Part shown: one piece after another, positions 8,965 to 18,212 of the stretch
How positions within the stretch are numbered: the first letter of the stretch is position 1
Layout of the letters: each line of letters opens with the position of its first letter
Assembly (NCBI GenBank): GCA_017644045.1
Contig: JAEPMI010000003.1
Span: forward strand, 720,233 to 784,232
Direction of reading: 5' to 3'
Length of the DNA stretch: 64,000 bases
Source of the DNA: Deltaproteobacteria bacterium
GTDB lineage: Bacteria > Myxococcota_A > Polyangia > Polyangiales > Houyiibacteriaceae
The notes under the pieces: generated by a model
Databases searched by the model: none
Seen by the model: the letters and a program-made list of their open reading frames with translations, nothing else
Told to the model about the DNA's origin: nothing
Made by a program: the position numbers and the translations under genes

Positions 8965-8994
8965 TTCCGGGACCTCGAAGGCCGCGACCGCGGC
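8965..8994. repeat. 30-bp exact copy of an internal piece of the DUF4403-like gene
   Basis: These 30 bases are identical, in the same orientation, to 13987-14016, where they encode AAVAAFEVPE on the minus strand. Here they lie 17-46 bases upstream of the 129-residue gene's start. Confidence 0.8.
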
Positions 8995-8996
8995 CG

Positions 8997-9028
8997 GCAC
9001 CGCCCGGTCGATTCTGCTGAATTGTTAG
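8997..9028. repeat. Direct repeat, right copy
   Basis: An imperfect copy (28/32) of the last 32 bases of the flippase gene. Read in the plus frame it still encodes TARSILLN followed by a stop, so it looks like the former 3' end of the flippase gene. It overlaps the stop codon of the minus-strand STAND gene. Confidence 0.75.
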
Positions 9029-11514
9029 CCGGCGTAGAGGCTGACGGTGGTCTCCGGGTCGATGAGGTAGCCGCCATCGCGGTGGACGATCGCGGAGAGC
9101 CCGAGCCCCCGAAGCGACGAGAGGGCGACCCGGAGTCGGTGCAGGCTCCCGCGGCTGGTCGGCGGCGTGTCGGGCCAGCCGAGCCGCCGGAGCTCCAGGG
9201 TGTCGACGGCGACTCCAGGCTCGGCGAGGCGCGCCACCGCGAGCGCCCAGGCCAGCCGAGCGAGCGTCGGATGGCGGTCGAGCGCTTCTCGTACCCCTCC
9301 GAGACGAACCTCTCGCCCGGCGAACGCCACGGCGATCTCGGTCTCCCCTGGAGCTTCCGGCAGCGCCCGTCGGAGCTCCTCGTCGAGCACCTGTCGCGCG
9401 AGCCGGAGCTGGATCATCGTCGACAGGTCCTCGTCGGCGAACCCGGAGAGTTTCTTGGCCACCCCGGCGACCAGCCGGCGCGCTTCGGTCGGGTCCGTCT
9501 CGGCGCGCGCTTCCGCCAGTGCCACGTGCAGACGCAGCGCACCCAGGACCTTCTGGGGCATCGGCCAGGGGGTGGCCGCCAGGATCAGGTCGAGGGTCCG
9601 AGCGCCTTCCTCGACCACGCCGTCTCGGATGCGCGCGGTGGCCTCCCACGCCCGGAAGAGGCCGGCGTAGAGCACCGCGCCCGCCTGCCCGCATCGACCG
9701 ACGGCGTTGGCGTACTCATCGATGTCCGGCTCCCCTGCCGTGTGGCGGGCGATCGCACGGAAGCCTCGAAAGATCCCCTCGGAGATCGGCGTGTCGAAGC
9801 GCTGGGCCAGTGCGACGGAGCGGTCGAGAAGGCGGAGCGCCTTGGTGACGTCGCCGGCGTCGAGCTCGATGCACCCGAGCACGCCGAGTGCGTACGATTC
9901 GTGGGTGAAGTCGCCGAGGCCGGCCGCGAGTGACCGCCACCGCTCGCCCGCCTCGCGGGCTTCCGCGTGTCGGGCCTCGTTGGCGGTGAGCAACGCCTCG
10001 AGCGCGGCCGCGAGGAGCGCGAGCCAGGGGTCGTGCTCCTCGTTCATCGCGTCCTCGATGGTGCGCCGGTGGGCCATCGCGTCGTCCACCTCGCCGTAGC
10101 GTGCGGCGAGCCACGCGAGCTGCGCGGAGACGCTCGCCAGCACGTGGCGGTCGTCCCCGCCCGTCGCGAGCGCGAGCGCGCGGTTCAGGTGCTCGCGGGC
10201 GCTGCGGAGCGAGACCCCCTCGGCGTCGACGAAGCCGCGAAAGTAGGCCAGCTCCGCACGCGTCGCGCGGTCCGCGCCGTCGTCGTCGGCCCAGCGGTCC
10301 GCGAGCTCGAGCGTCGACCGCGATCGGAGCGATGGACCGTGGGCCTCGGCCAGCCGACCGATGCCTCGAGCGAGCGCGATGCCGATAGCCCGGGCCTCGG
10401 GATCGTCCACATGCCGCCGAGCCCAGTCGAACGCGCGCTGCAGCGCGTGCTCGTGGAGCGCCAGCGCCTGGACGTCTCGCGCGGCGCCGGCGCTCGCGAC
10501 CTGCTCGGCGAGGAAGGTGGCCAGTCTCGCTTCCAACTCGGCACGGCGCGCGTCGCCGGCGCGCTCGCGCACCACCTCGCGCACGACGGCGTGGGTCGAG
10601 TAGCGCAGCCGGCTGGGGGCCGCCCCGGGTCGGGCGTTGACCAACGAGTGGCTCACCAACGTCATCAGGTGGCGAGTCACGTCGGGCGTGCCCGCGAGCG
10701 CTTCGAGCTCGGTCAGCTCGAAGCCATCGGGGAGCTCCGCCGCCAACTCGAGGAGCGAGCGGCTGCGTTCCTCGAGTCGCTCGAGCGACCGCGTCACCGC
10801 CCCCACCAGCCGTGGGTGCGCGAGGGCGCCGGTGCTCGGCGCGCTGCCTGCCAGCTCGTCCGCCAGTCGCTCGACCCCGAGCGCACGAACACGAGTGGCG
10901 GTCAGCACCAATGCGAGCGGCATGCCTTCGAGGCTTCGCGTGATCCGTCCGATGTGGGTCCACGCCTCGTCGTCGAGTGTCTCGAGCGCGCCCACCCGGC
11001 GAGCGCTCTGGATGAAGAGCTCGCCCGCGGGGCTCGACCGCGCGGCCTTCGGTCCGAGCTCCGTCGGGAACGCCAGGGGTGGTACGTCGACCAGCTCGAA
11101 CCGTGCGAGGGGGTGCGCGACGCGCGAGGTCGCCACCACTCGGACACCGGCCTCGACCAGCCGATCGAGGACGTCGAGGGCGCCCGGATCCAGGTCGTCG
11201 ACGGCATCGAGGGCAAGGGTCACGCGGTCTCGCTCGTGTGCGTCGAGCAGGCTGCGGAGTCGCCCCTCGACGGAGGTCGCGCGGGTCGAGACCTCGAGCT
11301 GGTGGGTGATCGCGAGGAGGAGCTCTTCAGCTCGCTCTCGTCTTTCGAGGGAGACCGGCGTGCTCTCGCTCGCCCAGGCGTCGAGGAGCGTGGTCTTCCC
11401 CACCCCGGGCGGACCCACCAGCAGGATGCCAGCACCTCGGGCCAGCCGTTCCTCGAGCCCGTCGATCAGCTCCTGCCGACCGAGCACCGAGGTGGGGCCA
11501 GCGCCTCGTTCCAT
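9025..11514 (-). CDS. STAND-type ATPase with TPR region and C-terminal winged-helix domain
   Basis: 829 residues from the ATG at 11514; the frame runs further upstream, but that would overlap the divergent peptidase gene. Residues 14-60 hold a P-loop LVGPPGVGKTT, followed by a Walker B-like stretch VTLALDAVDDLD, as in the NB-ARC/AfsR family. The middle (about 330-690) is helical and TPR-like. The last 100 residues end in LRRLGWPDTPPTSRGSLHRLRVALSSLRGLGLSAIVHRDGGYLIDP (hallmarks: S-x-x-LRVALSSLR and GYLIDP), an OmpR-type winged helix. In AfsR/SARP proteins that DNA-binding domain is N-terminal, so the order here is reversed. It is probably a signal-integrating transcription regulator. Confidence 0.8.
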   Translation of the reverse strand: MERGAGPTSVLGRQELIDGLEERLARGAGILLVGPPGVGKTTLLDAWASESTPVSLERRERAEELLLAITHQLEVSTRATSVEGRLRSLLDAHERDRVTLALDAVDDLDPGALDVLDRLVEAGVRVVATSRVAHPLARFELVDVPPLAFPTELGPKAARSSPAGELFIQSARRVGALETLDDEAWTHIGRITRSLEGMPLALVLTATRVRALGVERLADELAGSAPSTGALAHPRLVGAVTRSLERLEERSRSLLELAAELPDGFELTELEALAGTPDVTRHLMTLVSHSLVNARPGAAPSRLRYSTHAVVREVVRERAGDARRAELEARLATFLAEQVASAGAARDVQALALHEHALQRAFDWARRHVDDPEARAIGIALARGIGRLAEAHGPSLRSRSTLELADRWADDDGADRATRAELAYFRGFVDAEGVSLRSAREHLNRALALATGGDDRHVLASVSAQLAWLAARYGEVDDAMAHRRTIEDAMNEEHDPWLALLAAALEALLTANEARHAEAREAGERWRSLAAGLGDFTHESYALGVLGCIELDAGDVTKALRLLDRSVALAQRFDTPISEGIFRGFRAIARHTAGEPDIDEYANAVGRCGQAGAVLYAGLFRAWEATARIRDGVVEEGARTLDLILAATPWPMPQKVLGALRLHVALAEARAETDPTEARRLVAGVAKKLSGFADEDLSTMIQLRLARQVLDEELRRALPEAPGETEIAVAFAGREVRLGGVREALDRHPTLARLAWALAVARLAEPGVAVDTLELRRLGWPDTPPTSRGSLHRLRVALSSLRGLGLSAIVHRDGGYLIDPETTVSLYAG

Positions 11515-11577
11515 GGATGACGACGCTACCACAGCCCCGTGAAGGCGCGGAAACACCTCTGAATCTTCTCGAGCGTC

Positions 11578-11596
11578 CGAATTGATTCGAATTGAT
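11578..11596. promoter_or_regulatory. Tandem CGAATTGAT repeat in a divergent promoter region
   Basis: Two copies of CGAATTGAT, 10 bases apart (11578-11586 and 11588-11596), form an AT-rich spot between the STAND gene start (11514) and the peptidase gene start (11674). One-turn phasing fits an operator for a regulator, perhaps the STAND protein itself. No clear -10/-35 pair is visible. Confidence 0.4.
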
Positions 11597-11673
11597 CGGG
11601 TGGCCCTTCGACACTCGATGAGCTCCTCGGGTCGACGCAGTGTCTCTGCCCGGAGGCGGATGAGGAAGACCCC

Positions 11674-13749
11674 ATGCTCGCGATTCGACCCGAACCCACC
11701 CAGCCGCACGACCGACTCGCTTGGCGGGGCGGACTCCGGGCGATGGTGTTGGTCGCCGTCTCTCTGCTGACCTCGACGGCCGCGGCTCTCTGCTACGAGC
11801 TGCCCTTCCCGAATCCCAACCTCTCCGATGGCTTCGGCTCGACCTGCTGCGGTCGCTCCAACCCGCACCGGGGCGTGGACTTCGCGCAGGCCACGGGCAC
11901 TCGGATCCCCGCAGTGGCCAACGGCACGGTTCGCGTGAAGACCTACTCCTCCTGTCTCGGTCACGTGGTCGTGCTTCGCCACCCCGACGGCATGTATTCC
12001 GGCTACGCCCACATGCGGGAAGCCAGCCCGCTACGGATCGGCCAGCAGGTCACCATCGGGACCACGGTCGGCCGGGTGGGGAACACCGGCACCTGCACCA
12101 CAGGGCCGCACTTGCACCTGACCATCAGCAACCACGAAGCCGGCTGGGGCTCGGGCAGTGTGGTCGACCCATACCGCTACATCCGGAACCACGGCCGGAG
12201 CGACGAGATGTGCAACGACCAGGACGACGACTGCGACGGCGACGTGGACGAGCCTCTGGTCTGCGAGATGGAGGTCATTCACGAGTCCGTCACGACCTAC
12301 GCGCCGCCGACCACCACGGACGTCAACGGCGACGGGCGGCTCGATGTGTGCGCGATGCTCAGCGACGGCTTCCACTGTTGGCCCGCGAACGGCGCCGGCT
12401 GGGACGACAGCTGGTCGCCGATCCCGATGCTCGGCTCCGACGGCTGGTCCGACCGAACGAACTACGCGACCACCCGCATGGGGGACATCGACGGCAACGG
12501 CTACGCCGATCTCTGCGCCCGCTCCGACCAGGGCATGGTCTGCGCGACGAGCGATGGAACGGGCTTCGGTGAGCTCACGCTCTGGAACGACGTCCCGACC
12601 GACGAGAACGGCTGGGACCGAGCCCGCCAGTACTCGACGCTCCGCCTCGCCGACGTCAACGGTGACCTCCTGGACGATCTCTGCGGTCGGACGGGCGAGG
12701 CCTTCGAGTGCTGGCTCAGCGACGGCTCGAGCTTCGCGACGCTCTTCGCGGGACCGGCGATGACCGGCGATGGCGGCTGGAACGCTCCGAACCAGTACGG
12801 GACGATCCGCATGGGCGACCTGAACGGCGACGGCAGGGCCGACCTCTGCGCGCGCGGCGGCGAGGGCGTGACCTGTTGGCTCGCTGGCGACGAGGGCTTC
12901 GAAACGGAGATCGCGGGCCCCGCGTGGCGGAGCGAGAACGGCTGGGACCAGCTCCACCGCTGGACCACGATCCGGCTCGCCGACTTCGACGGTGATGGCA
13001 ACGACGACCTCTGCGGCCGGCTCGCGGGGGAGTACCGCTGCTTCCGCTCGCTGGGTACGGCGCTCGACGACGAGCCCGTCCACGTCGAGAACCTCGCGAA
13101 CGACAACGGCTGGTCGAACATGGACCGGCTGGTGACTCTACGGGTCGCGGATGTCGACGGGGACGGGAGCGACGACATCGTCGCGCGCGGTGGCATCAAC
13201 GCGCGGGCCTGGGTCTGGCGTGACGGCGAGTTCACCAAGCTCATCGGTCCCGAATGGACCCACGTGGACGAGTGGCCGAATACCCGCGGTCGCATCAACA
13301 CTCTCCGGATGGCCGACGTCGACGGCGACGGTCGTGACGACATCTGCGGGCGCGATCCGGACGGATGGCGCTGCAGCCTCGACTTCGAGTCCGGTGAGCC
13401 GCTCCTGATGACCGGCGACTTCCTCCACCAGGACGACGTGGGCAACCACGAGCGCTACTGGACCACCATTCTGTCGGGCGGGACCTCCTGCGTCGACCGC
13501 GTCGAGCAGTGCAACGGTCGCGACGACGACTGCGACGACGGTGTGGACGAGGGCTGCCCGAGCGACACGCCAGACGCCGGCACCACGCCGGCCGCCGATG
13601 GCGGCACACCTTCCATGCCGAGTGACGACGGCCCCGACGGGCTGGACTCGGGCTGCGGTTGTCGGGTGGTTTCGCCGACCGATGGCTCGTCGGCGCTCAC
13701 GGGTCTGGCGCTGCTCACGCTGACTCTGGTGCGCCGTCGTCGACGCTGA
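11674..13749 (+). CDS. Secreted M23 metallopeptidase with FG-GAP and MopE repeats and MYXO-CTERM tail
   Basis: 691 residues. A secretion signal lies around residues 24-40 (MVLVAVSLLTSTAAALC); the ATG at 11674 has GAGGA before it, but 11743 is a possible alternative. Next comes an M23 lysostaphin-type domain with the zinc ligands in HRGVDFAQ and GPHLHLTI, a fold that cuts peptidoglycan cross-links. A MopE-type CNDQDDDCDGDVDE motif follows, then about seven FG-GAP/VCBS calcium-loop repeats (DVNGDGRLD, DIDGNGYAD, DLNGDGRAD, DVDGDGRDD and others), a second MopE motif, and a C-terminal tail with CGC, a hydrophobic helix and RRRRR. That tail is the MYXO-CTERM pattern of surface-sorted myxobacterial proteins. 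It is probably an outer-surface or secreted cell-wall hydrolase. Confidence 0.9.
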   Translation: MLAIRPEPTQPHDRLAWRGGLRAMVLVAVSLLTSTAAALCYELPFPNPNLSDGFGSTCCGRSNPHRGVDFAQATGTRIPAVANGTVRVKTYSSCLGHVVVLRHPDGMYSGYAHMREASPLRIGQQVTIGTTVGRVGNTGTCTTGPHLHLTISNHEAGWGSGSVVDPYRYIRNHGRSDEMCNDQDDDCDGDVDEPLVCEMEVIHESVTTYAPPTTTDVNGDGRLDVCAMLSDGFHCWPANGAGWDDSWSPIPMLGSDGWSDRTNYATTRMGDIDGNGYADLCARSDQGMVCATSDGTGFGELTLWNDVPTDENGWDRARQYSTLRLADVNGDLLDDLCGRTGEAFECWLSDGSSFATLFAGPAMTGDGGWNAPNQYGTIRMGDLNGDGRADLCARGGEGVTCWLAGDEGFETEIAGPAWRSENGWDQLHRWTTIRLADFDGDGNDDLCGRLAGEYRCFRSLGTALDDEPVHVENLANDNGWSNMDRLVTLRVADVDGDGSDDIVARGGINARAWVWRDGEFTKLIGPEWTHVDEWPNTRGRINTLRMADVDGDGRDDICGRDPDGWRCSLDFESGEPLLMTGDFLHQDDVGNHERYWTTILSGGTSCVDRVEQCNGRDDDCDDGVDEGCPSDTPDAGTTPAADGGTPSMPSDDGPDGLDSGCGCRVVSPTDGSSALTGLALLTLTLVRRRRR

Positions 13750-13842
13750 ATCGCGTCGACGACGCAGCCGAAGGCCACGGCCTCGGTCTCGCGCGGCGGG
13801 TGCTCCTGTCGGCCTGACGGAGTTCGAGCCGTGACGCTGAGG

Positions 13843-15234
13843 TCAGAGTCCGCCGGCGACGTTCGCGGCGTCGACGGTGACCCGAAACGTGCCCGGCGTC
13901 GGGATGCGGATCACCAGGTGTCGCCCTTCACCGAAGACCACGGCGTCGGCGTCGACCGGCGCGAGGTCCAGCTCGACGCTCACGCCTTCCGGGACCTCGA
14001 AGGCCGCGACCGCGGCGACCGCACGCTCCCGCACCTCGGTGATGGCCTCGTCCATCCACCACTCCCACTCCTCGAGCGGCGCGAAGAGCACGCGACCGAG
14101 GCGCTGGGCGAGGTGCTCGTCGGCCAGCGTGCGCAGCGTGGCGTCGGTCCATCGCGGGTGGGTGAGTCGAAGCGCGCCCACCTCCTGAGTCGGTCGCGCG
14201 ACCGCCCACACCTTGCCGCGGATGGCGCCGCTCAGCTCCAAGCCGAGCGCGACGCCCTCCTCGGTGATGCGCGCCTCCACCGCCTCGATGGTCACGTCGC
14301 CCTCGTCGATGGTGGCGTTCGTTCCGACCAAGGTGGGCTGGAGCGCCGCCACGAGATCCTCGAGCGAGCGTTTCACTTCCAGGTTGGCGACGAAGGAGGG
14401 GCCGGGCTCGACGCCCGGCGCGGGGAGCGCCTGCGGCGCCGCGCTCACGAACCGAGACGTGAGGAGGAAGTGGCCGCGGAGCGCGGCGCGAAGACGCAAG
14501 CCACCCGTCTCGTCGGAGGTCAGGTCCACGACCCGAAGGCCTTCCGGTTGGACGAGGAGCCGGAGGCGCGCGTCCGCCTCGCCCTCCTGCTCGAGCTCCA
14601 GCGGGTACGAGAGCAAGGGCCAGACGCGGTCGAGCATGGTGCGGATGTCGATCTGGCTCGCCGCCTCGTCGATCTTCTCGGCCGCTTGCGCCTGTGCCTC
14701 CTGCACGTGGGGGTCGATCCGCGAGGTGACGTCGATGTTCAGGAACGACAGCTGGCAGCGCCGTGACCACTCGCGCTCGCCCGGCGTCGTGCGGGTGGTC
14801 AGACCCCACGCCTCGTCGATGCGGAGCTCGGTCCGGAGGGTCACGTCGACGTGCGGCCGCGGCTCGTCGATCCCGCAGCTGACACCGAGCCGCCCGAGAC
14901 CCGCGCGCGCCCAGAACTCGACCGGCAACGTCCACAGGATCCCGCCCTGAATCGGCTCGAGCTTCAGCTCGCCCCGCTCGGCTTCCGCCTGGAGCCGGCG
15001 ACCGTTCTCCCGGTGGATCGGGTTGGGCAGCTCACGGTCCACCACGGCCTGGAGCGCCTCGTTCGGTAGCACCAGCTCGAGGATCGCTTCGCTCTCGGCC
15101 GACTCCGGCTCGGGCATCGCGCCCGACTCCGGCGCCGGCACGTCGAGGGCCGGGGCAGCGGGGGGCGGAGCCGGCCGCGGGACGGTCGCCGCGCATCCGA
15201 GACCGAGAATGAGCACTGGCACGAAGCGGAGCAC
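13843..15234 (-). CDS. DUF4403-like envelope protein
   Basis: 463 residues from a GTG at 15234. The N-terminus (LRFVPVLILGLGCAAT) is a signal peptide with an atypical lipobox (GLGC), then a Pro/Ala-rich spacer, then a long beta-rich body. Features such as LPNEALQAVVDRELP, an SFLNIDVTSRID strand, and a helix EAQAQAAEKIDEAASQID followed by an IDIRTMLDRVW segment match my memory of DUF4403 proteins. These are predicted tubular lipid-binding-like proteins of unknown role. It probably sits in the periplasm or outer membrane. Bases 13987-14016 inside it are copied exactly at 8965-8994. It converges with the M23 gene. Confidence 0.65.
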   Translation of the reverse strand: MLRFVPVLILGLGCAATVPRPAPPPAAPALDVPAPESGAMPEPESAESEAILELVLPNEALQAVVDRELPNPIHRENGRRLQAEAERGELKLEPIQGGILWTLPVEFWARAGLGRLGVSCGIDEPRPHVDVTLRTELRIDEAWGLTTRTTPGEREWSRRCQLSFLNIDVTSRIDPHVQEAQAQAAEKIDEAASQIDIRTMLDRVWPLLSYPLELEQEGEADARLRLLVQPEGLRVVDLTSDETGGLRLRAALRGHFLLTSRFVSAAPQALPAPGVEPGPSFVANLEVKRSLEDLVAALQPTLVGTNATIDEGDVTIEAVEARITEEGVALGLELSGAIRGKVWAVARPTQEVGALRLTHPRWTDATLRTLADEHLAQRLGRVLFAPLEEWEWWMDEAITEVRERAVAAVAAFEVPEGVSVELDLAPVDADAVVFGEGRHLVIRIPTPGTFRVTVDAANVAGGL

Positions 15235-15278
15235 GTGACCGAATGATGCGGCATGTGAGGGCCGATGACACCTCGGGC

Positions 15279-17495
15279 TCAGTCGAGCGCCGCGAGCGCC
15301 GCCTCGATGATCTCGTCGCGACCGTCCGCGATCGCCTGGGCGGTCGGCTCGACCTCGATGTCCGGGACGATCCCGACCCCGTGGAATCGGTCGCCGTCGG
15401 GGTCGAGCACCCGCATGCCGGTGAAGGTGGCGACGAGGCGGCCAGGCAACTCCACTCCGGTGATGTTGCCGTTCGTCGATGCGCTCTGCCGACCGACGAC
15501 CGTCACCGCGTCCGCTCCCACCACGATCTGGGAGATGTTCTCGGCCGCGGACACCGTGTGCGGTCCGACCAGCCACATGACCGGCACCTCGAGCGCCGGG
15601 CCCTCTGGCGCGGGCCAGGTCTGCTGGCTGCTCACGAAGGTGAGGCGGTCGGGTCCGAACCACACCGGGGGCTCGAAGCGGGCGCTCATCGAGGTGGACC
15701 CCGTCACGCGGCCGATCATCTCCTGGAGCCACGTGAAGCTCGACGTACGGGGGTAGCCGCGCATGTCGATGATGACGCCGGTGGCGGACGTCGCTGCATC
15801 GCTCAGCAGAGCGAGCACGTCGGTCGACTCGTGCTCGACCCACGAGCGGTCGAGGTTGATGTAGTGCACGTCCGGTCGACCGAGATCGCCGAGCGGACCA
15901 GAGGACCGACCGGTGAGCGCCCGCAGGAGCGCCAAATGCTCGGTTCGGAGAATCGGAGCGAGCGTCACGGTCCGTTCCTCGCCGGTCGGGGCGCGCACCA
16001 CCACGGTGGTGTCGGTCGTCGCGAGCACCAGGCGACGCACGACCAAGTCTCGCCGGTAGCCCTCGGAAGCCGCGGACACGAGCTCCGCGTACCGCTCGTA
16101 GAGCGACGCGACGCTCTCCCCACCGATCGAGACCACTTCGTCGCCGGCCTCCACGCTCGGGTCATCGCTCGCGTAGACCAGCAGCGCCTCACCGACGAGC
16201 TCGAGCGCGAGCGGTAGGTGGGACGGGGCCTCCGGGGCCGCGGTGGCTCCGAAGTCGAAGACGAACCCATGGCCGTCGTCCACGGCGTTCAGCAGGTGGC
16301 GCACCCAGTCGACCACCGCGCTTCGGTCGTCGAGGTCCAGAGTGGAGAGGAGCTCGAGTCCTTCGATGAGGCGCTCGTCGATCCGGTCCGGGACCACATC
16401 GAAGTAGGGAAAGAAACGCCGGAGGCTTCCATGGAGGATCAGCGCGGCAGCCTGGAGCCCCGGGCGGTCCACATCGACCTCGTGCTGCTCGGCGCGAGCG
16501 TCGGGGTGGGCGAAGGTCGCGCGTTCGTCGGGCAGCTCCGCGAGGCTCACGGGCGGTGGCGGTCCGGTGGGAGCCAGCGCTTCGGCGGCCGCGAGCGCGT
16601 CGCCGCTGCGGACGTCCGCGGGCAGGTAGTCCGGGAGCCGCTCGAGGGACGCGCGGTCCACGAGCTCGGTCGCGTGAACGGCGAGCCCCCGGGTGGTGAC
16701 CGGCGACCAATGCATCTCCGCGACGGCGGTCACGACGTCTTCGCCGACCAACCAGGCATGGCCCCCGAGACGGAGCGCGAGTGCGAGCTCGGCGGCGGCT
16801 GGCGCCATTCGTGCGCTGGTGAGGACGAGTCGAGTCTCCGCCGTTCCGGGACCGCTCCAAGCCTCGGGGTCGAAGTTTCCTCCGTTGGCTTGGTAGGTGT
16901 CGGGTGCGCCGACCTCTCCGAGCTCGGAGGTCATCCCTTCCCGGCGCCGGACGCCGTGGCGCAGTGGCGTGAAGGTTCCGATGGCGCTCTCGAGGCTGGC
17001 GCGGAGGTAGGTCGCCTCGTCGACCGTCACGTCGCGCAGGTCGATCACGACCGTCGTCGCGGTGGTCTCCACGCGCTCGGCGGTGACGCCGGGGCGGATC
17101 CGCGTGGCCCATCCGAGCTCTTCCACCTGCACCGGGCGCGGCGCGGGTGCCGCCTCGAGAACGCACACGTCGTCGAGCTCGTCCGCATAGCCATCGAGGA
17201 GGTCCTCCGAGAGTCCGTGCGCCGCGAGGCCCGCCATCAGCGCTCGGTCGGCCTCCAGGAGACCGCCGGCCATCCGAAAGAAGCGCGCGGTGGCGTGCGC
17301 CCTGGAAAGGCCGATGGCGACGGCGTCGTCGGAGCCGACGCCGGGTCGCACACGCTCGCAGCGGTCGCCGGAAGGCGCAGGCGGCGGGCCGAGATCCGTC
17401 GGCGCCGCATCGAACGCGGCATCCGGCGTGTCGGGGCCGGAGTCATCACCACATGCGGCCAACACGACGAGAGCGAGAAGAACGGAACGGGTCAT
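15279..17495 (-). CDS. S41-family (C-terminal processing) peptidase lipoprotein
   Basis: 738 residues from the ATG at 17495. MTRSVLLALVVLAACGDD is a lipoprotein signal with lipobox LAAC. The C-terminal third is a tail-specific-protease core: VIIDMRGYPR as the first core strand, then MWLVGPHTVSAAENISQI, where the Ser after Val is the expected nucleophile, and VGRQSASTNGNITGVELPG. A PDZ-like segment precedes it (DPSVEAGDEVVSIGGESV). The N-terminal half is a family-specific extension. The usual catalytic Lys could not be pinned by eye. It likely cuts misfolded or specific envelope proteins. A 184-base gap with a divergent gene lies upstream. Confidence 0.8.
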   Translation of the reverse strand: MTRSVLLALVVLAACGDDSGPDTPDAAFDAAPTDLGPPPAPSGDRCERVRPGVGSDDAVAIGLSRAHATARFFRMAGGLLEADRALMAGLAAHGLSEDLLDGYADELDDVCVLEAAPAPRPVQVEELGWATRIRPGVTAERVETTATTVVIDLRDVTVDEATYLRASLESAIGTFTPLRHGVRRREGMTSELGEVGAPDTYQANGGNFDPEAWSGPGTAETRLVLTSARMAPAAAELALALRLGGHAWLVGEDVVTAVAEMHWSPVTTRGLAVHATELVDRASLERLPDYLPADVRSGDALAAAEALAPTGPPPPVSLAELPDERATFAHPDARAEQHEVDVDRPGLQAAALILHGSLRRFFPYFDVVPDRIDERLIEGLELLSTLDLDDRSAVVDWVRHLLNAVDDGHGFVFDFGATAAPEAPSHLPLALELVGEALLVYASDDPSVEAGDEVVSIGGESVASLYERYAELVSAASEGYRRDLVVRRLVLATTDTTVVVRAPTGEERTVTLAPILRTEHLALLRALTGRSSGPLGDLGRPDVHYINLDRSWVEHESTDVLALLSDAATSATGVIIDMRGYPRTSSFTWLQEMIGRVTGSTSMSARFEPPVWFGPDRLTFVSSQQTWPAPEGPALEVPVMWLVGPHTVSAAENISQIVVGADAVTVVGRQSASTNGNITGVELPGRLVATFTGMRVLDPDGDRFHGVGIVPDIEVEPTAQAIADGRDEIIEAALAALD

Positions 17496-17679
17496 GGACG
17501 AGCGACGATGCAAGGACCGTGCGCGAACGGTTTCGCCGTCCACCATCGGCCTCGTGCACGAGGCACCGGCGTGCGTCGAGTCGCACGCGTCACTCCTGTG
17601 ACGGTAGACCGCCTTCGACCTCATCGGTCGTCGATGCGTTGGAGGCCACGACGAAGGTCGAGGGTATGCTCCGCGACCG

Positions 17680-18210
17680 ATGAGCGTGGTCAGGTATGTG
17701 GTGTCGCGAGCGTCGGTGAGCCCGAGCGGAGTCGCGTCGGCGAGCCGGTCGGAGTCTCTCCATCAGTTCGAGCGAGCGCTCCTTGCCATGCTCGCAGCGC
17801 GACCCGAGTTGCCCGCCCATCGGCGTGGCGACGACTACGAGGGGTCGGCGCTCAGCAAGCGAGAGATGCTCTTCGACCATGGGATGGGGGCCGGCATCTC
17901 GGTCGAGGCCATCGTCCGGGCGGGCAGCGAGACGATCGAGGTCGCCCTCCGCGAGACCTCCAAGGGGCGCCGGGCCGCCGTGTGGGCTTTGCTGGTCTTC
18001 GGCATCCTCGGCGCGGAGGTGGGCGCCCTCTTCTGGCTCATGGAGGACTATGACAGGACGGTCTTGCTCCTCGCCGCGGCCGTGGGCGCCATGCCCGCTG
18101 CGCTCACGGAGATGGTGCTGCGCGCACGTCCACCCACGCCGAAACCGCAGTCGCGAGCGATCCTCGCGCTGTTGGACGCGGTCCTCAGAGAGCGCTTCGA
18201 GCTCTCGTAG
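17680..18210 (+). CDS. Hypothetical membrane protein with two TM helices
   Basis: 176 residues that I do not recognise. The first 95 are soluble and contain ALSKREMLFDHGMGAG. Two adjacent hydrophobic helices follow (AVWALLVFGILGAEVGALFW near residue 100 and TVLLLAAAVGAMPAALTEMV near 128), then a short tail. There is no signal peptide, so the N-terminus is probably cytosolic with a helical hairpin in the inner membrane. It diverges from the S41 protease gene and converges tightly (2 bases) with the next gene. Confidence 0.65.
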   Translation: MSVVRYVVSRASVSPSGVASASRSESLHQFERALLAMLAARPELPAHRRGDDYEGSALSKREMLFDHGMGAGISVEAIVRAGSETIEVALRETSKGRRAAVWALLVFGILGAEVGALFWLMEDYDRTVLLLAAAVGAMPAALTEMVLRARPPTPKPQSRAILALLDAVLRERFELS

Positions 18211-18212
18211 GC

